Source: Oncomelania hupensis | Taxonomy: Eukaryota; Mollusca; Gastropoda; Littorinimorpha; Pomatiopsidae | Direction: 5' to 3' | DNA: 64,000 nt | Assembly: GCA_036898135.1 (NCBI GenBank) | Contig: CM072512.1 | Coordinates: 18,420,118-18,484,117 of the forward strand | In this document: positions 1 to 10,909 of the stretch, piece by piece | How positions within the stretch are numbered: position 1 is the first letter of the stretch | How the letters are laid out: every line of letters begins with the position of its first letter | The notes under the pieces: model-generated | What the model saw: the letters and a program-made list of their open reading frames with translations, nothing else | Database searches by the model: none | What the model was told of the DNA's origin: nothing | Made by a program: the position numbers and the translations under genes

Positions 1-382
1 GCCATGATTGTGTAGGGAAGATTTACGATTACAAATAATTTGCATAGCCAAGTCAAACGTAATGCGATGTACGCTATAATGTTCATTGGCGAAGAAGAGA
101 GAGACCTATACAGAGAGACAGAGAAGCACATAAAACACACAGCACACAACACTCAACACTCAACTGATCCGGCATAACAGCTCCCAGCCGACTTCCATCT
201 ACAGACCCCGGAAAGTTCAGTGAATTGGTTAAGAAGGAAACAAATGTCTCTCTTTTGTATATCTTTTTTTTTTTCAAATTCTGTTCAGAATATGTTAGGA
301 ACCGGGAAGATTTCAATTCAGTGTAACATAATTTAATTTCATTCGTCCCTCCACATCAGACATCGAATGAAATCAGGGAAGA
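1..382. other. Intergenic sequence without recognised gene
   Basis: I see no coding pattern, RNA gene or transposon terminus here. Short homopurine stretches (about 100-125) and a T-run near 265 are the only notable composition. Confidence 0.5.
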
Positions 383-690
383 AACCTTTGTGCTGGCCTA
401 ATTGGACGCCCCTGCCTATTTGGACGCCGGCGTCCAACTGGGTCTGACATAGAAGCCTAATTGGTCGCCCCTGCCTAATTGGACGCCGGCGTCCAATTGG
501 GTCTGACGTAGAAGCCTAATTGGTCGCCCCTGCCTAATTGGACGCCGTCGTCCAATTGGGTCTGACATAGAGGCCTAATTGGACGCCCCCTGCCTAACTG
601 GACGCCCCAAATATAAATCGTTGTTTGTATGTAATATTATCCCTATGTATGTATGAATGTATGTATGTATGTAATTATATGTATGTAATA
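383..690 (+). repeat. Palindromic 59-bp minisatellite with TATG tail, copy X
   Basis: The core GGACGCCGGCGTCC (or a one-base variant) starts at 422, 481 and 540, exactly 59 bp apart. At 477-498 the core with its flanks is a perfect 22-bp palindrome. The units are separated by a conserved spacer beginning gggtctgac and containing taattggtcgcccc. The array is followed by a TATG-rich tail (about 630-690). A related copy lies in opposite orientation at 2521-2805, also ending in a (TATG)n tail. I do not recognise the family; it may be the body of a SINE-like element or a mobile satellite. Confidence 0.7.
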
Positions 691-797
691 TTATACCAAT
701 ATAATAAACAACTGGGAAATGGCGCTCAAATGCTAATGTTCTGTAATGTAATTGATTCGAACCAATAGAGATGAGGCGAATTGATGATATTATCCAC

Positions 798-1582
798 TAG
801 AGGGTGGAACCGGTACGATTTCTCAAACCGGTTTTTCCAATAGAAAACCGCGGTTTAAAACCGGAACCGGCTAGAAGTTACAACTGGTTACCCCGGGTAA
901 AGGTGCATAGTAAGCAAGGGAAATAACCTCTGTATTGAATGGTTTTTTTGGGAACTTATGTCGCTAGCTACTTAAATCAGAGGCTATTTCCCTCCTCCAC
1001 TGTGGGTAGATTTGGGAGTTTGCTTTTCAATTTTGAGTTTGTGAAACCGTTGGTGGAATCTGAAGTTGCGAATGTCATATTGGTTAGAAAAACAATTGTT
1101 GCATTAATGCGCATTGAAAGATTAAAAGCCTGTTCCAAGTTCGTGTTCTGTGAAATTCGTTTGTAAAAAGTCCTTGCATCTAGCATGTAGGACTTGTGGG
1201 TTAGATCTATTGGGTGCAGGGCCCGCAGACTTGGCTGGCTTCAGCAGCAGCAAAGGGTGGTGTCGGCGAATGTGTGCATTCAGATTTGAAGTGCCACCGC
1301 CAAGTTTAATACTTGCCTTACACTCTTTACAGTAACCAGTATTATGGTCAACCTTTCCTGCTTCTGTCTCTCGCAGGAGAAAGAATCTCAAAATGTCAGC
1401 TTTCCCACGCGTGTTCGCTACGAATGTCTCTGTTTCTGCCATTTTGCTAGTGCTTTACGGGACGAGTGATGTCCCTTAGAAAAACCGCGGTTTTCCGGTT
1501 TTTTAAGGCCAAACCGGTTTACCGAACCGTGAGAAAGTCGAACCGATTTTAACCGGAAAACCGGTAAAACCGAACACCCCTA
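798..1582 (-). mobile_element. Non-autonomous hAT-type DNA transposon with BED-finger exon
   Basis: The element is flanked by a perfect 8-bp duplication, ttatccac (790-797 and 1583-1590; the match extends to 10 bp). Its termini are inverted and similar: TAGAGGGTG on the left, and TAGGGGTG read inward from the right. Both subterminal regions are full of aaaccgg/ccggttt motifs. An 8-bp duplication with such termini is characteristic of the hAT superfamily. It holds a BED-finger reading frame on the minus strand but no RNase-H-like transposase core. At 785 bp it is an internally deleted copy. Confidence 0.87.
1122..1442 (-). pseudogene. BED-type zinc finger, N-terminal piece of a hAT transposase
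   Basis: This 106-residue frame starts with a Met near the right terminus of the enclosing hAT element. It contains a BED-like pattern: CKEC (Cys38, Cys41), then SNLNAHIRRHH with His57 and His61/62. In hAT transposases this finger binds the transposon ends. The catalytic RNase-H-like fold and the hAT dimerisation region are missing, so the frame cannot make a working transposase. The rest was probably lost by internal deletion, or was on further exons no longer present. It could be translated as a DNA-binding peptide, but nothing shows that it is. Confidence 0.7.
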
Positions 1583-1590
1583 TTATCCAC

Positions 1591-1719
1591 CAAGCAGACA
1601 TGCAATAATGACTTTAAAGCTCTTCAATAGTGCCTTTAGTACACAAATGAACTTGTCTGTAAAATACGCTGCTGCCTTCGACGGTAACGTGCTAACAGTT
1701 GCCACTGACACATTGGTAG

Positions 1720-1791
<72 letters not shown>

Positions 1792-2155
1792 AGTCATCTG
1801 CAACATCTTCACTTCAATCATGGAGTCTCTGTGCCAGTCTGTGGGATTAAAAAAAAGCATGCTGCAATATGATGATGATGAAGATGATCTGTTGTTTAAA
1901 GTCCTTCGATGTGTTAGACCTATATAGGACTGATTCTGTATTATTACGGAAAGGTGCAGAGAAGAGGGACCTAGCCCAAAACACATATTACTTTTTGCTA
2001 AAAACTATAACACCAAGACATATACATATACACAGTGAAACAGTCACACGCATTTATGTATTCAGTTGATATTAAATTACACCACCATTACGTAATGTTA
2101 TCACATAAGACGACGAGGGGGAAAAAAAACTTCGAAAAGAAGACTCTAATATTGG
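1591..2155. other. Unique sequence with an ATT microsatellite
   Basis: A pure (ATT)n tract occupies about 1722-1790. The remaining sequence is AT-rich without a recognised gene. Reading frames across the tract are poly-Leu or poly-Ile products of the microsatellite. Confidence 0.6.
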
Positions 2156-2163
2156 TTCTTGAG

Positions 2164-2355
2164 CAGTGGTACCCACACTTTTTCAGCATGCGATCTACTT
2201 ATAAAATGACCAGGCCAAAATGATCTACCTACATAAAAATACAAAACAAATATATACATAATAGGCTGACGTCAATTTTTTTAATGCTTCGCGATCTACT
2301 CACAGTACCTTCCCGATCGACCGGTCGATTGCGATCGACGTATTGGGCACCCCTG
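2164..2355. mobile_element. Short hAT-type MITE (192 bp)
   Basis: The termini read CAGTGGTACCCA on the left and, inward from the right, CAGGGGTGCCCA. The flanking 8-mers are ttcttgag (2156-2163) and ttctagag (2356-2363), a 7 of 8 match. Termini of the form CAGNGGTNCCCA with 8-bp duplications are typical of hAT (Charlie-like) MITEs. There is no coding capacity. The subterminal gatcgaccggtcgat stretch is itself palindromic. Confidence 0.8.
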
Positions 2356-2520
2356 TTCTAGAGCATACAAATGCCGGAACTTTCTTACAGTTCTTTGCTA
2401 AGATCAGACAGATACAAATTAATTACCTGAATTAGTCTCCTTTGGTATAATTTATCCTAAGTATGTTTTTATTTATTTATTTATAAATTTTATATTAAAT
2501 ACAGATTGTTATTCTTCTTA

Positions 2521-2805
2521 TACATACATACATACATACATACATACATACATACATACATACATACATACATACATACATACATACATACATACATACA
2601 TACATACATACATACATACACGTTATTACATTTCAAATGAAATATGTGCACTCCATGCCCAATTGGACGCCCCGGCGTCCAATTAGGCCAGGGGCGTCCA
2701 ATTAGGCCAGGGGCGTCCAATTATACCTCTACGTCAGACCCAGTTGGACGCCGGCGTCCAAATAGGCAGGGGCGTCCAATTAGACCTGCACAAACCTTTA
2801 AAACT
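2521..2805 (-). repeat. Palindromic minisatellite with TATG tail, copy Y (inverted)
   Basis: This is the reverse-oriented relative of the array at 383-690. It has TTGGACGCCGGCGTCCAA at 2744-2761, a near-palindrome at 2661-2684 and repeated ggggcgtccaatta units. On the minus strand it ends in a long (TATG)n microsatellite (2521-2620 on the plus strand as CATA). Both copies start with a similar gtttgtgc/ctttgtgc leader, so they are copies of one repeat rather than chance matches. Confidence 0.7.
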
Positions 2806-2882
2806 TATATTACTTCCACCGCCTACATGGATTTAGTAGGCCTACTTTGGAACAGCGTTGATTGAAATTAGATAGCTCTTAA

Positions 2883-3277
2883 AGGGCCCTAAGATCTCAC
2901 ATGTCAGCGTCACGAATCCTTTTGGAAATTCACAGCGAGTGTTGCCCCACCGGACAAAATATAAGATTAAGCAACATCAAAAAACTCTTTGAAATATAAG
3001 TATTTTTTAAAAATATAAATCGATACATGCACGTGTTTATGTGCCTATTAATGGCATCAAGATCTTTTTAGAAAATTACACCGAGTCGAACGTGTTTATA
3101 GTTGGCACAGTTGTTTGTTTACATAACAAGAAAGAGAGCATAACATTCGAAGTTCGGCGGTCGATTTGAACAACGATTACCCGATGTATAATCTTTAAAT
3201 GTGAAAACAATGCATTTTAGCACGTAAACTCACTGCCTCACAAAACTAAATTTAAACATCTTTGACGCACTGTCCCT
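2883..3277. mobile_element. TTAA-flanked MITE (Kolobok/piggyBac-like), copy 1
   Basis: The element begins AGGGCCC and ends CCCT, with TTAA directly outside each end (2879-2882 and 3278-3281). About 320 bp of it is recognisably homologous to 62290-62644, which starts with the same TTAA-AGGGCCC. A TTAA target with AGGG...CCCT ends suggests Kolobok or piggyBac-type mobility. No transposase is encoded. The inverted termini are short beyond AGGGNC, so the superfamily assignment is tentative. Confidence 0.7.
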
Positions 3278-3281
3278 TTAA

Positions 3282-4250
3282 CGCACGTGAACGTGTAATT
3301 CATCATTAATTTAATATGATTTGGTTTATGCAACATCTCTCGTCTGGTGTCCGTTACTTTGCCCTTTGTCATTTTGCAATGAATATTTTACTTAAAACAA
3401 ATAATAATAATAATAATTAGTTTTCCAGCTGTAGCTGTTAAGAACTGGTTCTGAAACTTTTGATATGGCAATAATTTTGTTAATGTCAGCTAGTGCGACG
3501 TCTCCCAGTGCTGACTAGGTTTTGTTTCTTTCTTTCTTTCTGTCTTCATTCTTTCTTCATTTTCTTCTCTTTTTCTTCTTTTATTTTATTTTATTTTGTT
3601 TATTTATTTCTCGCGTTATATCTTTCTCGCTTTTTAAAATTAAATTGATTTATTTCCCTCTCAGGTTACAGAAGAATTTTAAATCACATTTAACTTTTAA
3701 CGAAAAGAATGTTGACGTAACTACAATACAATTCCCGGGGAGTGCTTTAAATAACGGACAATTTGCACATTTGTTTTCCCTGAACTAGTGAAATCTTATA
3801 CAGAGAAGCAATACTTGTACAGTATACAAGTGTTATTTGCTTATTTTCACGCAAGAAAGCCGAGGAGGATCTTAGTCGCCAGAAGGCCGTAGGCGTGTAT
3901 GATTAAACGTCAAGGGGTATCCGGATGTAAGGACATATTTGATTGGGCGTTAGAGACGTCCACATAATGTTAAGAAACTTTTGATTAGGCAGCCAAAAAA
4001 ATCATTTTTACGAGATCATGGCCACTGAAACAAATCTATTTTACAATGTTTTTTAAATGTAAAATAAGCGAGTGAGTGAGTGGGTGTGCATGGGTGAGTG
4101 AGTGTGAAAGAGAGAGTGAGTGTGTGTGTGTTAGAGTCATTAGTTTTTATAGATAAGATTACTGTTAATGAGTTCTCCTCATTTTCTTTTATAGTTAAAG
4201 TTGTTCTGTATTCATTTAAGCGCCTAAAGCTAAATCTAGATTAGATCCAT
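3282..4250. other. Gene-free AT-rich sequence with T-rich tract
   Basis: A pyrimidine-rich stretch of ttct/tttta repeats lies at about 3525-3625, and a gtgagtgag-rich stretch near 4070-4130. No protein family or RNA is recognised. Confidence 0.5.
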
Positions 4251-4251
4251 A

Positions 4252-4312
<61 letters not shown>

Positions 4313-4313
4313 A
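4251..4313 (+). repeat. (CTA)n microsatellite
   Basis: About 60 bp of uninterrupted trinucleotide repeat, followed by degenerate TAG/GTAG repeats to about 4370. Confidence 0.95.
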
Positions 4314-4370
4314 TTATAGTAATAGTAGAAGTAATAGTAGAAGTAATAGTAGTAGTGGTAGTGGTAGTGT

Positions 4371-5242
4371 GTCTTACATGCCTTGCGTGGCTTCCCTTTC
4401 AGAGTTGTACATTTTCTAGACAAAATATTCATATTTCTTTCACTATTCAGAGACGTGTTGTTTCAACAGTGGACACTGAAACACATAGAGTTCACTCTGT
4501 TGTTATCGACATAATATTTCTACATATGGCTAAGGTTGCAATATTATTTCCTTAAAAATGCATTAAAGTTATATCCTTTATATATATCTCTCTCTGATCG
4601 GTCCAGTCATTTCTGAGGCGAAGCAAAAATACTATTTGAATCAAAATACTTCACAAATCGACTAAACGAAAGACAAAAAAACTTATGGACCTATGAGCTG
4701 TCATAAATTGAAGGACATGTACATTAAAAAAATCATAAAAATTGGATCATTCGTATTAAGATATATTTACACAGCAGAATGTGTTTAGCTAAGAACTGAC
4801 CGCAACGATATTGACCTCTGAGGTAGAGCAGGTACAATAGAACTAGGGTCTAGTCACTAACCCTTGTAGTTTTTTTGTAATGTTCTTGTAAAGTTTGGGA
4901 CAAAATCTGTTGAGTGGTTCCTATGATATGACTTACAGACCGACAATTTGTTCGCTGGTTCCCGACCAAATGAAAGTGGTTTTTTTTTCAGATAAATGTG
5001 AAAATACAATGAGATAAAAGAGGGGGAGGAGGAGTTCCATCTGCAGAAGACAACTTGAAAATCCACAATGAAATCCGATCTTCGAGGTCATCTGATTTTA
5101 CAGTTTCCTATGATTTCAGAATGAATCCAGATCTTGGAAGCCATCCAGGTTATCCGATAAACGATGTGTTGAACTCTATTTCTGATGATCTCATTTATGT
5201 CTTTTGAGTTCGCAAAGACACACATGATCAAGATGGAAAGAT
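4371..5242. other. No gene recognised
   Basis: Unique-looking AT-rich DNA. The short reading frames have no family signature. Confidence 0.45.
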
Positions 5243-5251
5243 TTCCAAGGT

Positions 5252-5801
5252 TAGTTAGTTAGTTATTCATTGCTTACAGAGGACTGCAAAGAGTCAAATC
5301 AGGACCACAAAATCAAGACCACAACTTGGCTGAAAGAGGATTCACCCCTGATCCGCATAAAAGATCTGCTGAAAAAAAACCCAGTGGTACACTCCACCAG
5401 CCGGTCACTTTACAATAAAGACATCCCATGCAGAAGACGCTGAGGCTATACTCTAATTTACGGAACCCCCGTTTACAAAAACAAATAGAATACAAACATC
5501 ATTATAAAATATCAACAAAACACAAACATATAAAATGCCTAAAAAGCTTCCAATATTCCAAACTGATACAACAGACCCCACACACAAATGAGGAGCTTTG
5601 TCCCGGAAGAGTTTTCAAAAACAAAAAGGTAGGTGACTGGTCTAGTGAAGAAGAAGATAGTATAGTAGATTGATAGAACAGAGTAAGAATGATAAAGAAC
5701 AAATGAGAAAGACAGCGACAGTGTGAATTTAAAACACTAAATTTCCCGAAAATGGGGATACTATTTATACAGAAACCCCCGGCACCCCCACGGGGGGAGA
5801 G
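5252..5801 (-). mobile_element. R-family retroposon, copy R1
   Basis: This is a minus-strand copy of the 0.55-0.7 kb R repeat. The TATA-bearing 5' end lies near 5760 and the 3' end near 5255. The flanking duplication ttccaaggt (5243-5251 and 5802-5810) is perfect at 9 bp. Its tail is ttag-type (tagttagttag) rather than TGTAA. It is one of the more diverged copies. Together with R5 it carries an extra block (cttggctgaaagagg near 5325) absent from the other copies, which marks a subfamily. Confidence 0.85.
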
Positions 5802-5810
5802 TTCCAAGGT

Positions 5811-6861
5811 CTCTTTCCGATGATCAGAGGATTTCAATCAGAAAGGGCCAGAAAGGTCAGTCGACAGTATTACATAGGGGTCGGCCAGTCACACGTCTCT
5901 AGGTGCTGAACACGGAAAGTTGCGCTCAAATGTGCGTGGCAAATACCTACACTCAAACACACCAACGCACCCACACACACGCACATACACACGCACACAT
6001 AGTGAGTGAGTGAGAAGTAGCTGTCGACATCAATGTCTTCATTACACGTAAAAGCTTATATGCCTCTGGTTCAGCGGATCCAGTCTCACATCTAGTCTGT
6101 GTTCTGATAATCGTAAACCTGCAAGACAGAGACAGATGGAAAGACAGAGAAAGTTAATATCTGCTTTTGATTCTGCGCTTTTGAAAGATAAACAAACAGT
6201 CAGATAATTATACAGACAAATATAGCGACATAGTATTTCCCTATCTACTCTTGAGTCTGCTGTTTTGCCATTTTTGAGGTTTTTTTACCAGAGACGGTGG
6301 ACTTTGATTTGAAAGTGAACAATCAATATTGCAGTGTGCGTGTTGTTCCTATAACGTTGAAAAAAGGTCCAGCTGTAAGATGCACTCCGTTGCGTTTGTT
6401 GATCAATATGTTCCGTAGTTGGTGGAGTATCGGTTGCGTGTTTCGGACTCACAAAGTCTGTAGAGCCAACCAATTACCAGTGGTAAGCTGCGTTTTTACC
6501 CACCAATCCAGAGCACAACGTTGGCGGAGGTCACAGCGGATAATGACAAAGCAAAGACTTTTAATGATGATTAGTGCATCTCTGCTGAGTTGATTATGGC
6601 TGATTATTGGATAAAAATAACAGTACTTACTTCTGCTGAATAAAAGATGGAGAACCGAGATGTTCGTGTATTCTAAAACCCTGTCTATAGAGCAGGACTG
6701 TTGAACGTGAGTCTTCTTATACAGTACTCACATGTTTTCATTCATTGTATGCAGTTTACAGAACTCTGACTTTACATACACGATCATAAACGGGCATAAA
6801 ACAATCAAGTCGAAGGTATTTGTTCGTATGCGAGTGCGTGCGTGTATGCGAGCGAGGGTGT
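5811..6861. other. No gene recognised
   Basis: Unique-looking DNA with a degenerate CA-rich stretch at about 5960-6000. No coding family, RNA gene or transposon end is visible. Confidence 0.45.
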
Positions 6862-6917
6862 GTGTGTGCGTGTGTGTGTGTGTGTGTGTGTGAGTGTGTG
6901 TGTGTGTGTGTGTGTGC
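6862..6917 (+). repeat. (TG)n microsatellite
   Basis: Near-perfect GT dinucleotide tract with a few gcg and gag interruptions. Confidence 0.93.
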
Positions 6918-7155
6918 AATAATAATGATAATACAGTAATAGTAGTGGATGCTGTACGCGCCTTATTCCTAATTCAGACTCAAAGCGCGGCGATCTATAA
7001 CCAACATACACGCTCACATGTTTCAGAAACTCCTACATACACAACAAATTCACATTCATCAATTAAAGCTAGTCGCTATTTGTAGAAGACGGATAGAAAA
7101 TCGAATTTTTATTTGTAAACTTTTAGATTGGCCTCATCCAATACCATTGAGTGGG

Positions 7156-7167
7156 TGAGTATGTGTA

Positions 7168-7207
<40 letters not shown>

Positions 7208-7216
7208 TGTGTGTAT
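7156..7216 (+). repeat. (TG)n microsatellite
   Basis: GT dinucleotide tract with a single ggg interruption. The flanking sequence is unique. Confidence 0.93.
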
Positions 7217-7537
7217 GTTTGTAGGCGCGGGTGGAAGCGTGAGTGAGTGTCTGCCTGTCCTGACGAAAGCCTTGGGTTGCTTATGACTGATTGGTATTGG
7301 TTTATGCTGCATCCATGCACAAATACCCCGAAGGCTTTGCAGACTATGGACTATAGACTGTGATGTGACGCTGACTCATCATAGTGAAAACAATGCAACG
7401 GTTCGCTGGATCGATAACGTTCAATAATCTTGACTGCTTGAATTTTATGTATGTCCATGTTGAGTAGGCTTAATTCCTTGGTTGGTGGTTAGCAAGCAGA
7501 ATTTATTCTTCAGCTCATCCCTTCTTCCTATCCTATC

Positions 7538-9868
7538 CTATCCTGTCCCATAACCCGAAGGTCGTAGGGGCACCACAGATGATCGCTTAACCAGCATATT
7601 CCATCCCTCTCTGTCCTCAGCAGCCCTCATGGCTTCGCTCAGTGTCAAACCAGTCCATTCTCGAATGTTGTCCTCCCACCTCTTTTTCGGTCTCCCCCTT
7701 CTTCTACCTCCTTGCACTGTGCCTTGCAGAATGGTCTTTGCAAGGCCTGATGATCTGGTGACGTGGCCATACCATCGGAGTTTCCGTTTCTTCACCACTG
7801 TGAGCAGGTCATCGTGTTGTCCAATGGCTTGTGTGATGGTCTGTCGGACTTCAACGTTGGTGATGTGTTGGGTATAGGAAATGCACAGAAGTCTTCTGTA
7901 GCACCTCATCTCCATGCTTTGTATTCTTCGTTGGAGATCTGCTGTGAGGGTCCATGCTTCGCAAGCATATAGGAAGATGGAGATGACCAGAGAGCGCAGC
8001 AGTCTTACTTTGGAATGTAGACTGATGGTTCTGTCTTTCCAAATGGGCTTCAACCTTGTCAGGGCAGCAGTTGTTTGTGCGATCCTGGAGAGGACTTCCT
8101 GTCGAGACCCATTGTCTGACACAATGGCTCCTAAATATTTGAAGCTGTGCACTGTGTTGAGGGATTGGCCTTGTACTTTGATGTCCGTGTTGATGCCATT
8201 GGTGTTGTTGGTCATCATTTTGGTCTTCTCTGCACTTATTTCCATTCCATAAGCTCTGGAGGTGGTGTCAAGCCTCTGTACAAGCTGTTCAAGTTCTTGT
8301 TCCTCTCCAGCCAATCCATCAATATCATCCGCAAAACGAAGATTGGAGATTGCTCTGCCCCCTATGCTGACTGTGCCTTCGTGATCTGCAAGAGCATCTG
8401 ACATGATGCGCTCTAGGAAGATGTTGAAGAGTGTTGGAGAGAGTAGGCATCCTTGACGCACACCGATTGTTGTTCTGAACCAGTTCCCGATGACGCTGTT
8501 ATGGAGGACTGCACTGGTAGCCTTGTCATACAGGCTTTTGATGACTTCTATAATTTTAGGGCTGATGTTGTACACTTTCATGGTTGCCCATAGAGCTGCA
8601 TGCCAGACTCGGTCAAATGCCTTCTTGAAGTCTATGAACACATGATATAGATGTTGTTGGTGCTGTAGGTATTTCTCACAGATTATTCTGAGGTTGAAAA
8701 TCTGTTCAGTGGTACTTCGCCCTGCCATGAATCCTGCTTGTTCTTCAGCTATGATTTGTTCAGCTTGTGGTTTCAACCTGTTGAGTATTATTTTCAGGAG
8801 GACCTTGCTGGGATGGCTGATGAGGCTGATGGTGCGGTAATTTTCACACTCCTGAAGGTTACTTTTTTTGGGAAGAGTGATGACAAGCGACTGGGTCCAC
8901 GGTGTAGGCCATTCCCCACTCTGCCAGATCTTGTTACAGATAATGGTGAGAGCATCAATCATCGCTTCTCCTCCTGCTTGTAGCAGTTCCGCTGGTATGT
9001 TGTCCACTCCCGCTGACTTCCCTTTCTTCAGCGATTGCACTGCTGCCTCAACTTCTTCCCGGAGAATTGGGAGGATTTCTTCTTCTTCTCTGCTCTCGGG
9101 ACATGCTAGAACTGATGGGTCTCCATTTGGTGTATGGTTGTAAAGGTCAGAGCAGTACTCTGTCCATCTGTCCAAGACTTCTTGTTCTTCTGTAAGGCAA
9201 ATGCCAGACTTGCTTTGGATAGTGGAGACTTTGGGCTGTTTAACACTTGTCAGCCGCTTCACAGTCTGGTAGGCCTTCTTGCTGTTGTTCTTGTTCAGAT
9301 TGTTCTCTATTTCCTGGCATTGATCTTCTATCCAGTTCTCCTTTGCTGTGCGCATGCCTTTTCGGATGTCATTGTTGATTTTTCGGTAGACATCAGCTCC
9401 CTGTGAGGTGTTCTTTTTCTTTTTTAACTCTCTTCGTTTATCACACAGATCCAAAAGTTCAGGTGTGATCCACGGCTTCTTCTTTGGTCGGTGCTTGCCA
9501 AGGATCTCAGTGGCGGCATCTGTTACAGCTGAGTTGAAGGTATTGGTCATGGTGTTGACATCTACTTCGCCTGCCCCCAAAATAAGCAGTGGTGCAAATT
9601 TCCCTCCAATTGTGGCCTGAAATATTTTTGCCACCTCCGGGTCTTGCAGTTTGTCCAGGTCGAACTTCAGCCTAGTGCACTTTGCTGTATTTACTCTCTT
9701 CAAATGGAGCCGGAAAGACATCATCACGAGATCGTGGTCACTTCCAATGTCTGCTCCTGGAAAAGTGCGTGTCCTGCCAATGTTGATGCTTGATCTGAAG
9801 CGTTTCTTGACCATGATGTAGTCGATCTGGTTGTGATGTTCCCCGCCGGGACTGTGCCATGTGTCCAT
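7538..9868 (-). pseudogene. RTE-like LINE copy A: end of endonuclease and reverse transcriptase
   Basis: This 776-residue frame begins with the last endonuclease motifs (HHNQIDYIMV, GSDHDLVMM). The reverse transcriptase follows: NYRTISLISHPSKVLLK (fingers), EEQAGFMAGRSTTEQIF, VFIDFKKAFDRVWH (first catalytic Asp), GVRQGCLLSPTLFNIFLE, LRFADDIDGLAG (catalytic Asp pair, about 8325 on the plus strand) and EKTKMM. The C-terminal region has FLYACEAWTL, RKLRWYGHVTRSSG and GRPKKRWEDNIREWTG, typical of RTE-like proteins. The stop TAG is formed by the first GGATAG of the 3' tail. The catalytic motifs look intact, and only the upstream frameshift disables the unit. Confidence 0.9.
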
Positions 9869-10803
9869 CGTCTGGATTTTTTGTGGAGACCAAGCGTGTT
9901 TGCCAGTACCAGATTGTTGTATCTGGCAAACTCCAATAGCCTCAGACCCCTGTCATTTGTCTCGTTGTTGCAGTGGGGTCCGCATGTGTCTCCCCAGTTG
10001 TGGTGCGCATCTTGGCCAACCTTGGCATTCCAGTCGCCTTGCACTATGACTATGTCCTTCTTCGGCACTTGGTCAAGGACCGCCTGTATATTTTCATAAA
10101 AATCCTCCACTTCGCTGTCTTCATAGCCTGATGTTGGGGCATAGGCCTGGATGATGGTAATGTTGAAAGGGGTTGCTCTCAGACGGATGGTAATGAGTCT
10201 GCTGGAGACTGGGCGGCAACCCATGACAGTGGCTAGAATGTTCTTGTGGACCAAGAATCCAACGCCGTGTTCGTGCCTGTCATCTCTACCGCTGAAATAG
10301 AGCTTGTGGCCTTTGTCAGTCGTTGTTTCACCTAGGCCTTTCCAGCGCAGTTCGCTGATACCTAGAACGTTCCATCGATAGTGGTCCAGCTCGTGGGCCA
10401 GTTCTTCTAATTTTCCTTCCGCAGTTAGGGTCCTGACATTCCAGGTTCCTATGACGATGTTGTTTCTCGTGCGGATCTTGCTAATTTGTCCATCAGTAGC
10501 ATACTTTTCACCTCCGTCCTGGTGGCCAACGGAAGGCGCGGTCCTTGTGTAGCCGGGCGACGACCGATCCGGCATGGAATTAGTGGATAGCCTCATCATG
10601 TGTTGTGTCTTGGGCAAAAAAAGACCTGGCAGGGCCCAATCCTCTCCAGGCTGTTGGCCACAGCCGAAATCCACGAATACAGTGTGGCTCGCCTTGGCCC
10701 TGAGCACGTGGTCGTTGAACCTGTAGTAACGTGAGGTTCCTCCGCCCTGGCCGGTGACTTCTGTGTAGAAGACTTTCGCCCAGTGATGCCGTGCTAACAT
10801 CAC
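9724..10803 (-). pseudogene. RTE-like LINE copy A: leader and endonuclease domain
   Basis: The frame is 359 residues. About the first 110 residues are an unassigned leader. The APE-type endonuclease follows, with GTWNVRTL (catalytic Asn region), ISELRWKG (catalytic Glu) and VQGDWNAKVG (Asp and Asn). It nicks target DNA for target-primed reverse transcription. Compared with copy B, a 2-base insertion near 9868 shifts the frame just after SRRWT, so the last residues of this frame are out of register. The downstream QIDYIMV and GSDHDLV motifs, including the catalytic Asp-His pair, are read in the next frame. That single lesion is the only break I find in copy A's coding region. Confidence 0.88.
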
Positions 10804-10909
10804 CCCTGTTAGTCGCCTCTTACGACACGCCGGGAAACGTTGGGTCTATTCTATTTGCCCGAACCCACAGCTTCCTTTTTATTGTTTACCGTCCTTGAGT
10901 CATGGACAA

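Larger units (their letters stand above)
7527..10870 (-). mobile_element. RTE-like LINE, copy A (nearly full length)
   Basis: This is the longest of four copies of one family (A here, B 25518-28468, C about 34091-34721, D 48294-50417). It encodes an N-terminal APE-like endonuclease, a reverse transcriptase and a C-terminal domain, with no separate ORF1 and practically no 3' UTR. The 3' end is a short (GGATA)n tail, read as tatcctatcc on the plus strand. The upstream part on the minus strand includes a short leader before the endonuclease. Only one frameshift separates the two large frames. I found no convincing target-site duplication. The 5' limit is approximate. Confidence 0.9.

Noticed and set aside
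383..600. CRISPR-like palindromic repeats at 59-bp spacing
   Set aside because: The spacers between cores are conserved rather than unique, and the context is eukaryotic.
7629..9620. Plus-strand frames across RTE copy A
   Set aside because: They are antisense shadows of the LINE. The same shadows recur in copies B and D.
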